Below are positions 1 to 8,017 of a stretch of DNA of 64,000 bases, one piece after another. Numbering within the stretch: the stretch's first letter is position 1; every line of letters begins with the position of its first letter. Both the position numbers and the translations under genes were made by a program. This DNA is from Turicibacter sp. (lineage in GTDB: Bacteria; Bacillota; Bacilli; MOL361; Turicibacteraceae): the NCBI GenBank assembly GCA_030531025.1, contig JAUMTV010000005.1, forward strand, positions 1 to 64,000, in the 5' to 3' direction. Under the pieces are notes generated by a model. The model worked only from the letters and a program-made list of their open reading frames with translations, ran no database searches and was not told where the DNA came from.

Positions 1-29
1 TCTAATGATTTGTTTAAAGTTTCAAACAA
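1..29 (-). CDS. possible 5' end of a gene leaving the window
   Basis: On the minus strand a TATAAT box (53-58) is followed by a strong SD, GGGAGGAG (36-43), and 7 nt later a TTG codon that opens a frame MFETLNKSL running off the window edge. Only nine codons are visible. The start resembles that of several proteins, Ffh among them, but this is far too short to name. It could also be a chance frame behind a real promoter. Confidence 0.3.
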
Positions 30-295
30 AAAAATCTCCTCCCTATTAAACTATTATAACATAAACTTTTACCTATAAATGGATAATATTAACTCTCTTT
101 GAAATCATCGCTGTTTGATGAGAGATCATCTAAACTAAAAACTTTAACTATTTCTAGAATATTCTTTTAAAAACTGCTTTCATTAGAATAAGTAACCGTT
201 GTTATTGAAAGAGTTGCTCATTTTTTAGAACGTTTTGTCATAGGATACATAGTATAAATGAGTACTGCTCATTTATTGCAAAGGGGGGAATCGCT

Positions 296-562
296 ATGTA
301 TGAGCTACTTAAAGCAACCTTAATGCAACTTACGATTGAAGAGCTAAACTTATTAAATGTTAAAAATGACTTGCGAATCGATACCAGTGATTTAGAATCC
401 TTTCATCACCTTTTAAGTCATCACTGGCATGAAGTCATCGATGAAAGTTCTTTATCCTTAAATCATGATCAATTACGTACACATCTTAATACGTCTAATA
501 TATCTAAATATAATGAATTAATTACATCGATTAAACGTAATGTCATTTTTAATAAAAAATAA
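296..562 (+). CDS. small protein, possibly YqfT/DUF2624-like
   Basis: 88-residue protein with a very strong SD (AAGGGGGG, 8 nt before ATG) and its own terminator directly at the stop codon. No signal peptide or membrane segment. The N-terminal part (LLKATLMQLTIEELNLL) is predicted helical and resembles the start of DUF2624 proteins such as Bacillus YqfT, which lie next to nfo (yqfS) and cshB (yqfR), as here. Unlike Bacillus, the gene here faces nfo rather than following it. The family link rests on weak similarity, length and neighbourhood. The function of DUF2624 is unknown. Confidence 0.5.
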   Translation: MYELLKATLMQLTIEELNLLNVKNDLRIDTSDLESFHHLLSHHWHEVIDESSLSLNHDQLRTHLNTSNISKYNELITSIKRNVIFNKK

Positions 563-590
563 CCATCCTTTTGGATGGTTATTTTTTATT
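551..590. terminator. bidirectional rho-independent terminator
   Basis: Perfect stem AACCATCC/GGATGGTT with a TTTT loop. It is flanked by an A-run on one side and a T-run on the other, so it can stop the plus-strand small gene and the minus-strand cshB-nfo operon. It overlaps the ends of both genes. Confidence 0.9.
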
Positions 591-1491
591 ATATACGTCC
601 TAAAATGCGTTCTAGATTTTGAGGATCAAACTCTCCTTTTCTAAACATTTCAATTTCTTGCTTGTAAGGTGGTACTTTATCTTTTGAATCTCCACCAACA
701 GCGACATAAGGCGTCTCTAAAATCTTAGGAATTTTTTTGAAGTCTGGATGATACATAATATATTTTAAGGCATCAAACCCAATTTCTCCAAAGCCGATAT
801 TTTCATGACGGTCTTTTTTAGCACCACTGATATTTTTACTATCATTAATATGAAAAACAGAAATTTGTTTTTTCCCAATTAGACGATCAAATGACTCTAA
901 AACTCCTGCAAAATCATTCACAATATCGTATCCTGCATCATGAACGTGACATGTATCAAAGCAAACACGTAGCTTATCATTATGAACAACATGATCAAAA
1001 ATATAAGCTAATTCATCAAAACTACGTCCAACCTCTGTTCCTTTACCTGCCATCGTTTCTAAGGCGATTGTTATGTTTGTATCTTTTGTTAAAACTTCAT
1101 TTAACCCTTCAACAATCTTCTTAAGTCCAACATCTGATCCAGCTCCCACATGAGCACCTGGGTGAAGAACTAACGTATAGGCACGTAACGCTTCAGAACG
1201 TTCAATTTCTTTCGCTAAAAACTCAACGGCTAATTCAAAGGTTTCTGGTTTAACCGTATTTGCTAGGTTAATAATATATGGGGCATGAACAACAATATCT
1301 GAAAGTCCATGCTCATTCATATAGTTCCAACCCGCTTCAATGTTTAATTCTTCAATAGGTTTACGGCGAGTATTTTGTGGAGCACCTGTATATATCATGA
1401 ATGTATTTGCTCCATAAGAAGCTGCTTCTTTAGCAGCTCCAAGTAGCATCTCTTTTCCTGCCATTCCAACATGAGACCCAATCTTTAACAT
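589..1491 (-). CDS. nfo: deoxyribonuclease IV (endonuclease IV)
   Basis: AP endonuclease of base-excision repair: cleaves 5' to abasic sites using a tri-zinc centre in a TIM barrel. The full-length family protein is visible. Its metal-binding motifs are in order: [56 protein letters not shown] and the terminal LETP. Two ATG codons are adjacent. GGTGAG lies only 2 nt from the first and 5 nt from the second, so the second is chosen, giving [10 protein letters not shown] as in Bacillus Nfo. It lies 21 nt downstream of the DEAD helicase gene and is surely co-transcribed with it, as in the Bacillus yqfR-yqfS pair. Confidence 0.95.
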   Translation of the reverse strand: MLKIGSHVGMAGKEMLLGAAKEAASYGANTFMIYTGAPQNTRRKPIEELNIEAGWNYMNEHGLSDIVVHAPYIINLANTVKPETFELAVEFLAKEIERSEALRAYTLVLHPGAHVGAGSDVGLKKIVEGLNEVLTKDTNITIALETMAGKGTEVGRSFDELAYIFDHVVHNDKLRVCFDTCHVHDAGYDIVNDFAGVLESFDRLIGKKQISVFHINDSKNISGAKKDRHENIGFGEIGFDALKYIMYHPDFKKIPKILETPYVAVGGDSKDKVPPYKQEIEMFRKGEFDPQNLERILGRI

Positions 1492-1512
1492 CATTTCTCA
1501 CCTAACTTTCAA

Positions 1513-2814
1513 TTATTTACGTTTACGACGTTCTTGACGCTTCACTTGCTCCATTTGAGCTTTCATTTTCTTTTTATAACCTGGTGTTACTCTCTTAGGC
1601 TTACGCACTTTTGATTTTGCAATCTTATCAATTTCGTTTTCTTTCTTCTCACGTTTTTGACGTGCATTACGAGCATTAACAGCGACTAATTCACCATTTT
1701 TTACTTCACGATAATTAAATGTAATTCCACGTGCTTCTAATTCTTGTAATAATTCTTCTTCAGCTGAATCATATAATGTGATTGCCACCCCGTCATAGTT
1801 TCCACGAGCGGTACGTCCAACACGGTGAATATAGAATTCTAAATCTTGTGGTAATTCATAGTTGATGACATGACTTACCCCTTCAATATCGATTCCACGT
1901 GCCGCGATATCTGTTGCCACGATATATTGGAATTCTAAGTTACGGATACGTTGCATCATTTGACGACGTTGACGTGGCGTTAAATCACCATGAATTTGTC
2001 CCACACGGAACCCTTGTGACATTAAAGCATTTGAAACCTCTGTTGCATGCTGTTTCGTATTAACGAAAATAATTGCTAAATATGGATTTAATGCTTTTAA
2101 AATGTTTGCCACAATATTTACACGGCTACGGTGCTTCGTTGGATATAAAATATGTTCAATCTTAACGGCAGTTTGTTGACGAGGTTGAATATGAATATGA
2201 GTTGGAGCTGTCATATATTTTTTTAAGAACGGTTTTAACGCTTGAGGAATCGTTGCTGAGAAGACCATCATTTGCAAGTCACGTCCCATTGTTCCTGCAA
2301 TTTGATCAATATCTGTTAAGAACCCTGTTTCAAGTGTCATATCAGCTTCATCCACCACAAACATTTTAGCTGTATGAGCCAATAAAACACGTTCATTAAT
2401 CGCTAAGTCTTTAATTCGACCTGGTGTTCCGATCACAATTTGTGGTTGTGTTCCTAACTTTTCAATTGTTTTTTGTTTATCCGTTCCACCAACATAGCGA
2501 CCAATTTTAATGGGTTTGTCACAAAATGATGCTAGTTGCATGGCTACATTATAAATTTGTTCAGCAAGCTCACGTGTTGGTGTTGTAATAACGGCTTGAA
2601 CTTGTTGTAAATCTTCATCTAATCCTTCGAAAATAGGAATTAAGAATGCATGAGTTTTCCCACTTCCTGTTTGCGATTGTCCGATGATATCTTTTCCTTT
2701 TAACGCTAAAGGCATAACCTCTTCTTGGATTTGTGTTAAAGTTTCAAAGTGTAAATCAGCAACCGCTGCTTTTAAATACGGTTTTATATTTAAATCTTGA
2801 TAACGTACAGACAT
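1513..2814 (-). CDS. cshB: DEAD-box RNA helicase, CshB type
   Basis: ATP-dependent RNA helicase, expected to act in ribosome assembly or mRNA unwinding, especially in the cold. All core motifs are present in order: Q-motif region (LTQIQEEVMP), GQSQTGSGKT, PTRELAEQ, VDEADM, SATIP, VATDIAARGIDI and HRVGRTAR. The C-terminal tail is short and Lys/Arg-rich, as in CshB, and likely binds RNA. An upstream in-frame GTG overlaps the SD (GGAGTG), so the start is taken as the ATG 8 nt after GGAG (MSVRYQDLN). First gene of the cshB-nfo operon. Neighbourhood with nfo and ispH matches Bacillus yqfP-yqfR-yqfS and supports the CshB assignment over CshA. Confidence 0.9.
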   Translation of the reverse strand: MSVRYQDLNIKPYLKAAVADLHFETLTQIQEEVMPLALKGKDIIGQSQTGSGKTHAFLIPIFEGLDEDLQQVQAVITTPTRELAEQIYNVAMQLASFCDKPIKIGRYVGGTDKQKTIEKLGTQPQIVIGTPGRIKDLAINERVLLAHTAKMFVVDEADMTLETGFLTDIDQIAGTMGRDLQMMVFSATIPQALKPFLKKYMTAPTHIHIQPRQQTAVKIEHILYPTKHRSRVNIVANILKALNPYLAIIFVNTKQHATEVSNALMSQGFRVGQIHGDLTPRQRRQMMQRIRNLEFQYIVATDIAARGIDIEGVSHVINYELPQDLEFYIHRVGRTARGNYDGVAITLYDSAEEELLQELEARGITFNYREVKNGELVAVNARNARQKREKKENEIDKIAKSKVRKPKRVTPGYKKKMKAQMEQVKRQERRKRK

Positions 2815-2978
2815 GAATACCACTCCTTCAATGATAGTATAACTAACTTTATCAAACTTAACGACATAATTCTCGTTATTTTTGCAAATTCCTTTTGACG
2901 CACAAATTCTATCTTACCAAATGTAGGTCACCAAATTCAACCTATATTCTTTATTATTAGGAGATAATCGACGAAATA

Positions 2979-2987
2979 TGATATAAT
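2979..2987 (+). promoter_or_regulatory. extended -10 promoter of ispH
   Basis: TGATATAAT, an extended -10 box, 30 nt before the ispH start. No good -35 is visible, as expected for extended -10 promoters. The same TGATATAAT recurs before tmcAL. Confidence 0.6.
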
Positions 2988-3017
2988 AGTCCCAAAATAG
3001 AAGCAGAGGTGAGTTCA

Positions 3018-3959
3018 TTGAAAGTTATTAAAATTGCTCCTCGTGGGTACTGCCAAGGTGTAATCAGTGCTTTAAATATCGTCCAAGATGCCGCACTTGA
3101 TTCTTCCTTACCTCGTCCCATTTATGTTTTAGGGATGATCGTTCATAATGAACACATTACAAAAGCCATTGATAACTTAGGTGTCATTACCATTGATGAT
3201 AAATCAAAAACACGTGATGAATTGCTCGATCAAATTGAAAGTGGAACGGTCATTTTCACAGCTCACGGAATCTCTCCAAAAGTCAAACAAAAAGCAATCG
3301 AGAAAGGATTAACAGTGATTGATGCTAGCTGTAAAGATGTCATTAAAACACATGTCTTAATGAAAGAACATATCGATGCTGGTTATGATGTCATTTACAT
3401 TGGTAAAAAAGGACATCCTGAAACAGAGGGTGCACTTGGAGTCGATCCTGAGCACATTCACTTAATCTCTAAAGCAGCTGAATTAGAAAATTTAAATCTT
3501 AACAATGATAAAATTATTATCACGAATCAAACAACCATGAGTTTATGGGACGTATATTCATTATCGCAAAAAATCCAAGAAAAATTCCCAAAAGCACAAT
3601 TTATTAAAGAAATTTGTAATGCGACACAAGTTCGCCAAGAAGCCGTTGCTAAGCAAGCCGGTGAAGCCGACTTAACGATTGTTGTTGGTGATCCACACAG
3701 TAATAATACCGCTCGTTTATCGCAAATCTCATTAGAGCGTGCTAACACACCATCACACCGTATTGCATCGGTTGAAGACATTAATTTAGATTGGTTAAAA
3801 GACATCGAAACAGTAGCCGTCACAGCTGGTGCTTCTACCCCAACTCCAATTACAAAAGAAGTGATTGAGTTTTTAGAAGCTTATGATAAAAATGATCCCA
3901 GCACTTGGGATAAAACGTCTCATATTACGAGCGATAAAGTTTTATTTAAACGTAAATAA
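3018..3959 (+). CDS. ispH: 4-hydroxy-3-methylbut-2-enyl diphosphate reductase
   Basis: Last enzyme of the MEP isoprenoid pathway: reduces HMBPP to IPP and DMAPP with a [4Fe-4S] cluster. The three cluster cysteines are visible: C12 (PRGYCQGV), C105 (DASCKD) and C200 (EICNATQ), plus the substrate-binding TAHG at about 82-85. The length (313 aa) is normal for the family. The start is an unusual TTG: the SD AGAGGTGAG (3005-3013) overlaps an upstream GTG, whereas TTG is well spaced and gives [11 protein letters not shown], the usual N-terminus. Stands alone, divergent from cshB, with its own terminator. Confidence 0.95.
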   Translation: MKVIKIAPRGYCQGVISALNIVQDAALDSSLPRPIYVLGMIVHNEHITKAIDNLGVITIDDKSKTRDELLDQIESGTVIFTAHGISPKVKQKAIEKGLTVIDASCKDVIKTHVLMKEHIDAGYDVIYIGKKGHPETEGALGVDPEHIHLISKAAELENLNLNNDKIIITNQTTMSLWDVYSLSQKIQEKFPKAQFIKEICNATQVRQEAVAKQAGEADLTIVVGDPHSNNTARLSQISLERANTPSHRIASVEDINLDWLKDIETVAVTAGASTPTPITKEVIEFLEAYDKNDPSTWDKTSHITSDKVLFKRK

Positions 3960-3984
3960 AATCCAGGATTCCTGGATTTTTTAT
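3958..3984 (+). terminator. ispH terminator
   Basis: Stem ATCCAGG/CCTGGAT with ATT loop and a following T-run, starting at the ispH stop codon. Confidence 0.85.
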
Positions 3985-3998
3985 TATGCGTTTTGTTT

Positions 3999-4310
3999 TT
4001 ATGACGTTTTATTGTCTTCAAAAAAACACAAAATGATAATCATTATGACCCATTGTCTCACATCAAACTCAAGATAAGTAAATGGATTCTCTAGTTTTTC
4101 ACTAAAAACTAAAAAGGGCATACCAAAAAGAAAAGAGATTTTTTGTAATAACTCACTACGAACACCACAAACAACTTCCATCAGATTAAGATAGATTTCT
4201 TTTTCAATCAACAACCAATAGATTAGTCGGTAGATGGTACAAATGACAGTAATAAAAACCATCACTTCCATTAATAACGTGATATTTATCACTAACTCAA
4301 CTTTTGACAT
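3999..4310 (-). CDS. small membrane protein of unknown function
   Basis: 103 residues with hydrophobic segments at about 6-35, 56-70 and 87-97, so probably two or three membrane passes, and a charged stretch between (IEKEIYLNLMEVV). No family recognised. The frame is open further upstream, but that part runs through a terminator hairpin. The start is therefore placed at the ATG after AGGAGGAG, with a long spacing of about 12 nt. It lies downstream of the DUF4352 gene and of that gene's terminator, so it would be reached only by readthrough or by its own promoter. Confidence 0.5.
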   Translation of the reverse strand: MSKVELVINITLLMEVMVFITVICTIYRLIYWLLIEKEIYLNLMEVVCGVRSELLQKISFLFGMPFLVFSEKLENPFTYLEFDVRQWVIMIIILCFFEDNKTS

Positions 4311-4330
4311 CGTTTCTTTGATCTCCTCCT

Positions 4331-4373
4331 TTTTTAATAAAAAACACCTATCTGCTAAAAACAGATAGGTGTT
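4331..4373 (-). terminator. terminator after the DUF4352 gene
   Basis: 12-bp perfect stem AACACCTATCTG/CAGATAGGTGTT, then a T-rich run on the minus strand. It lies just before the SD of the next gene. Confidence 0.85.
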
Positions 4374-4430
4374 ACTCCCTATATTAAATGTAACACTACC
4401 CTTTAACTTCAATTGCCCCACACCATGAAG

Positions 4431-4967
4431 TTAGTTTAAATGAAATTGAATTTCCTGACTGCTAAATAGATTCGGTTGATATTTTAAAACAAGATTGGGA
4501 TCATCAATTGGTTGTTCAAAGCTAATCGTTCCACTCACAACACCACCACTAGCTAAATTCCCACTACTAAGGGCAGTATCTGAATCAATTGTTGTAAAAG
4601 CTGTATCTGTAATTTGCCCTTGCGAGTTTTGCATCGAAAAATCATATGGATTGTATGAGATTTGTTCATCCCCTCTATTTTTAATCGTAACAGTTACAAT
4701 AACATATTCATTTCCGCTTTTTGGTTGATCCCACTCAGATCCTGTTGATTTTTCAACCGAATTAACGACAACAACCGTCCCACCTAACTTGACTTCATCT
4801 CCGATAGCGTAGCTCTCTTTTGCTTCAGTATCATTTTTTGAATCTTGAGTACTCTCTCCTTGATTTGACTGAATCACTTCAGGACTTTCTTCTGATGAAC
4901 TAAAAATAACAATGAACACAACAGCTATTGCCCAAATCCAAACTTTTTTATACCACGGTTTTTTCAT
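4431..4967 (-). CDS. membrane-anchored DUF4352 protein
   Basis: 178 residues: a short basic N-terminus (MKKPWYKK), one hydrophobic anchor at about 9-23, a Ser/Glu/Asp-rich linker, then an immunoglobulin-like DUF4352 (telokin-like) domain from about 55 to the end. Typical DUF4352 phrases are GDEVKLGGTVVVVNSVE, VIVTVTIKNRGDE and GTISFEQP. Such domains sit outside the membrane; their ligands are mostly unknown. There is no lipobox cysteine, so it is anchored by the hydrophobic helix. The start is firm: AGGAGG 7 nt before ATG. A TATAAT box lies at 5009-5014 on the same strand. Confidence 0.8.
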   Translation of the reverse strand: MKKPWYKKVWIWAIAVVFIVIFSSSEESPEVIQSNQGESTQDSKNDTEAKESYAIGDEVKLGGTVVVVNSVEKSTGSEWDQPKSGNEYVIVTVTIKNRGDEQISYNPYDFSMQNSQGQITDTAFTTIDSDTALSSGNLASGGVVSGTISFEQPIDDPNLVLKYQPNLFSSQEIQFHLN

Positions 4968-5018
4968 ATTACTTCCTCCTTTTTAATTACCCTATTGACA
5001 GAAATCATTATATAAAAG

Positions 5019-5063
5019 AAAAAAAATGAATCGGTATGCTAGCAGCATACAAACTCATTTTTT
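5019..5063 (-). terminator. terminator of the kinase gene
   Basis: Stem GTATGCT/AGCATAC with a 3-nt loop inside a larger A-run/T-run pairing (AAAAAATGA...TCATTTTTT). Ends transcription from the Ser/Thr kinase gene and overlaps its stop codon. Confidence 0.8.
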
Positions 5064-6139
5064 TACAAAAACAATCCACCTACCACAAAAATCACCACAT
5101 TATAGACAAATAATCCGACAACGCGATGATTCGCAAGTAGCCGATTTCGTTCATGAATACTTTTATAGTTTCCATTTAATAAAGTCATTAAAAAAAACAT
5201 CGTTGCAATCGCAAGATTTGAAATTGAGATGGCATGAAATGCCCCAAACAATAAAAAGGCATACCAAAGCGTTGCAATCACCATAAAGGGAAAAAATCTT
5301 AGTCGATACCCTGGAAGCTCTCCTAGTTCATAAACCACTCGACTTAAGAGGTGGGATAATCTTTTTGGCAATGATTTTTCTGGCTTATGAACGTCATCTA
5401 GACGTGGCAACTCTTTAATGAATGGCTTTAATGCCACCTTTAGCTCATCGACCGTTTGATAGCGTTCCTCAGGTGAAAGACACGTACATTTTTCAATGAC
5501 TTTTTTTAACGGTGATTGAAGTGGCTTTTGTTTTGGGTTAGCTCCTGTAACTAATACATTTAACATCACACCAAGTGAGTAAATATCACTTCGTGCATCG
5601 GTTTGTTCAAATCCAAACTGCTCAGGTGAGGCGTATCCTTTCGTTCCTAACACATGCGTATCTAAATGACGATCGTCTTTATAAATTCGTGAAACATCAA
5701 AGTCAATTAGCTTTAAGACGCCATCATTGCTAATCATCACATTAGAAGGCTTAAGATCTCGATGAATAATTGCTGGGTCATGTTTATGAAGTTGTGCTAA
5801 AACACCACATAAAGTCATGATATAAGTAATCGCTACATCTTCAGTGAACAATCCTTGTTCCTTCATTATCTCCTCTAACGTTTGACCATTAATAAATTCC
5901 TCAATAACCACTAAGGTTGATTCACAGTCAAAGATTTCATAAATTTTAGGAAGATGTAAACATTCTAGACTTTTTAATTTTTCAAAAACATCTCGATTAA
6001 AACTTCTTAAAACCTTTTTAATAAAAATTTTACTGTTTAATGAATGTTGAACAAGTGTTATTTCACTCTTAGGTGAAGAATTAAGCTCCGTTAATGGTTC
6101 ATAAAGTGATAACCGATATTCTTTCTCAAATTGCTCCAT
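5063..6139 (-). CDS. Hanks-type Ser/Thr protein kinase with C-terminal membrane domain
   Basis: 358 residues. The catalytic loop HRDLKPSN (126-133) has the essential Asp and Asn. The activation segment ends in GTKGYASPEQ (165-174), and SDIYSLG (184-190) is the helix-F motif. Two departures: the metal-binding DFG is DFD (146-148), and the glycine-rich loop region (about 19-32, LNSSPKSEITLVQ) has no glycines. A candidate VAIK lysine remains (IFIKKV, K41/K42). After about residue 245 a linker leads to two or three hydrophobic segments (281-322, 341-358), so the kinase is tethered to the membrane from its C-terminus with no extracellular PASTA repeats. It is divergent from an HTH-like gene across a shared palindrome. 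Confidence 0.85.
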   Translation of the reverse strand: MEQFEKEYRLSLYEPLTELNSSPKSEITLVQHSLNSKIFIKKVLRSFNRDVFEKLKSLECLHLPKIYEIFDCESTLVVIEEFINGQTLEEIMKEQGLFTEDVAITYIMTLCGVLAQLHKHDPAIIHRDLKPSNVMISNDGVLKLIDFDVSRIYKDDRHLDTHVLGTKGYASPEQFGFEQTDARSDIYSLGVMLNVLVTGANPKQKPLQSPLKKVIEKCTCLSPEERYQTVDELKVALKPFIKELPRLDDVHKPEKSLPKRLSHLLSRVVYELGELPGYRLRFFPFMVIATLWYAFLLFGAFHAISISNLAIATMFFLMTLLNGNYKSIHERNRLLANHRVVGLFVYNVVIFVVGGLFL

Positions 6140-6165
6140 TTCATGCTCCTTGTCTTGATTCTAGT

Positions 6166-6195
6166 TTACTTTAATTATATCATTAGAGTAAACGA
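6166..6195. promoter_or_regulatory. inverted repeat between kinase and HTH gene (candidate operator)
   Basis: Perfect 7-bp arms GTTTACT (6166-6172) and AGTAAAC (6189-6195) with a 16-nt spacer. A minus-strand TATAAT (6181-6176), probably the kinase -10 box, lies inside the spacer. The placement would let one DNA-binding protein, plausibly the adjacent HTH protein, control both divergent genes. That is inference from position. Confidence 0.45.
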
Positions 6196-6217
6196 AATTC
6201 GACACTAGGGGTGACCT

Positions 6218-6661
6218 ATGATAGATAAAAAAACATCAGAACTAGATCAGATGCTCAACTATATTGATAGCGAAGAAGAACTAAAAAATTACTTAAGTCA
6301 AACGTTACCACAACAAACATTAAGCTTCGTTGACTATATTGAAACCTTGAGAGTTTCTAAGGATATTAAAAAAAGTGTTTTAATCGATCGAGCAGATATT
6401 CATCGCACCTATGGTTATCAAATTTTAAATGGAACGAAATCACCAAGTCGCGATAACGTTATTAAACTTTGTATCGGTGGACAATTTTCATTAGAAGAGA
6501 CCAATCGCGCCTTAGCACTTGGTGGCTATAATAAACTCTATGCTAAAGATCCACGTGATTCTTTAATCACATTTTGTTTAAAAAAACAACAAACGATCAT
6601 TGAAACTAACTTATTTTTAGACCATTACAAGTTTTCACCACTTGGAGAAATTGACGCATAA
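6218..6661 (+). CDS. HTH-like regulatory protein divergent from kinase
   Basis: 147 residues. The central part (about 48-95: KSVLIDRADIHRTYGYQILNG, then SRDNVIKLCI and SLEETNRALALGGY) follows the layout of an XRE/lambda-repressor fold. It has a TYGYQILNGTKSPSRD recognition-helix-like stretch and the downstream helix pattern. The N-terminus is acidic and helical. SD GGGGTGA, 5 nt before ATG. Proteins of this type are often found beside bacterial Hanks kinases and may be their regulators or substrates; here that link is inference from divergent pairing. No sensor or membrane domain. Confidence 0.6.
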   Translation: MIDKKTSELDQMLNYIDSEEELKNYLSQTLPQQTLSFVDYIETLRVSKDIKKSVLIDRADIHRTYGYQILNGTKSPSRDNVIKLCIGGQFSLEETNRALALGGYNKLYAKDPRDSLITFCLKKQQTIIETNLFLDHYKFSPLGEIDA

Positions 6662-6692
6662 AAAAAATCCAGAGCTAATCTGGATTTTTTTA
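6661..6692. terminator. bidirectional terminator
   Basis: Stem AATCCAGA/TCTGGATT, GCTAA loop, A-run before and T-run after. It separates the converging HTH-like gene and the M15 peptidase gene. Confidence 0.9.
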
Positions 6693-7373
6693 TTGCGGTT
6701 TTTCAAAATGCTGATAATCTTTTAAACTCGTCCAGTCACCTCCCCACGTCCAACCATAGCGTTTAAACAATTGATACACCGCATCATCTTTTTTAATCAT
6801 GCCAAGTACACATTTATTACGATTAACATACTCCTTCCCATTCACCGGTAAAACTAACTCTTCTTTAATATACGGATTCACTTTTGGATTTAAATCAATC
6901 GCCAATCCATATGCATGGTAGGATAACTTCCCTCCATCTGTCATATAACGAAAATTAAAAGCACTACTATTATTATCTTCCATCGATAACTCATCAGAAC
7001 CACCATAGCAACTCATGACGCGCATCTTCTCAATGGGATACCCCATCAAATAAAGCTCCTTAAAGATTTGAAGCACCTCATCTGCGACACATACATTTAC
7101 AATCAACTCTCCAACATGAACAAAACCATCATAGCCGTGATGCAAAACGGTTAAATAACGTAATTCATCGTATGAAATAACCGTTGGATCTAGCGGAACT
7201 TGTTGCTCAAGCTGATCCCCATACTTCTCATATAATGAAACGGCCTGAAAACACCCCATTTCAATCTCCTCCTTATCCTCAAAACTTATCAAAGGGTCTA
7301 ATAGATATATGGGTTGTAGGCACTGGTTCAAATGACTAACGACTTTTAAGCTAAGTAGTGCTTCAATTAACAT
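6690..7373 (-). CDS. M15-family D-Ala-D-Ala carboxypeptidase-like protein
   Basis: 227 residues. The C-terminal half has the zinc-peptidase signature of the M15 (VanY/L-alanoyl-D-glutamate) family: YHAYGLAIDLNP supplies His and Asp ligands and DYQHFE the last His; FNFRYM precedes them. This family trims peptidoglycan stem peptides. Unusually, no signal peptide or clear membrane anchor is visible: the N-terminus (MLIEALLSLKVVSHLNQCLQ) is only mildly hydrophobic. Either export uses another route, the enzyme is intracellular, or the true start is elsewhere. The start used has SD GAGGGG 7 nt upstream. Monocistronic. Confidence 0.8.
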   Translation of the reverse strand: MLIEALLSLKVVSHLNQCLQPIYLLDPLISFEDKEEIEMGCFQAVSLYEKYGDQLEQQVPLDPTVISYDELRYLTVLHHGYDGFVHVGELIVNVCVADEVLQIFKELYLMGYPIEKMRVMSCYGGSDELSMEDNNSSAFNFRYMTDGGKLSYHAYGLAIDLNPKVNPYIKEELVLPVNGKEYVNRNKCVLGMIKKDDAVYQLFKRYGWTWGGDWTSLKDYQHFEKPQ

Positions 7374-7550
7374 TATGACCCCTCACTTTCCTACTTACAG
7401 TTTACGACAAATCCTTTGATTTTATGATGACTGAGTTGGATGATTGTTCAAACAACCTCTTTCTAACCATTTTATATAATGAAAATCTAAGGGTATTAGT
7501 TTATCGTTCCCTACTAACACAGCAATCTTTGACTGAATATCTTCATAAAC

Positions 7551-7578
7551 AAAAAGCACTACTTCCGTAGTGCTTTTT
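7551..7578. terminator. symmetric terminator after HTH gene
   Basis: 12-bp stem AAAAAGCACTAC/GTAGTGCTTTTT with TTCC loop. Ends the MATE-HTH transcription unit and overlaps the HTH stop codon. Confidence 0.85.
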
Positions 7579-8002
7579 AAATAAGTTGAATACTATCTTT
7601 AAATAAAGAAAATAGAAACATCACTTTTACAGCAAGTTGATATTTAACTTGTGCACTTACTACTTCAGGTTCAATTAAAACACGTTGAACATCTTCAAGC
7701 GAAACCTTTGCATAAGTCGCAAATGTCTCTAACGTTAAACCACATTCATGAATGAGTAACTTCATAATCGTGATGAGACGTTCATCATCTGAAACCGCTG
7801 TGATTCCTATTCTAAACATCTCCATCATTAAACTAAGTGTAAGTTGTTGTTCCTGTGATAAAGCCTCTAAGGTCGATTTTTTCTCTAACATTTCCCTAAA
7901 CCAAAGTAGACTAATGTTTGTTAATCGACTGAGAGCCTCTACGGTTAAATGATACTCTGTTAATAGATAATTTAACTGTTCACGAAAGAGTTCATCTTTC
8001 AT
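7577..8002 (-). CDS. HTH-domain protein downstream of MATE pump
   Basis: 141 residues with two similar helical units: residues about 5-40 (LNYLLTEYHLTVEALSRLTNISLLWFREML) and about 85-115 (LIHECGLTLETFATYAKVSLEDVQRVL). Each looks like a tri-helical HTH, so it may bind DNA as an internal pseudo-dimer. An in-frame GTG upstream overlaps the SD; ATG is preferred. It begins 15 nt after the stop codon of the MATE gene, so the two were an operon. The gene itself looks intact although its partner is decayed. Specific family not recognised. Confidence 0.6.
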   Translation of the reverse strand: MKDELFREQLNYLLTEYHLTVEALSRLTNISLLWFREMLEKKSTLEALSQEQQLTLSLMMEMFRIGITAVSDDERLITIMKLLIHECGLTLETFATYAKVSLEDVQRVLIEPEVVSAQVKYQLAVKVMFLFSLFKDSIQLI

Positions 8003-8017
8003 TTTCTCCACATCCTT

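Noticed and set aside
6200..6217. Another mini-element (GGGGTGACCTATG)
   Set aside because: Only the GGTGACC part matches; the centre and far end are missing and it serves as the SD of the HTH gene.
7506..7520. Mini-element fragment (TTCCCTACTAAC)
   Set aside because: Matches nine bases of one end only; no GGAGGA or other end nearby.
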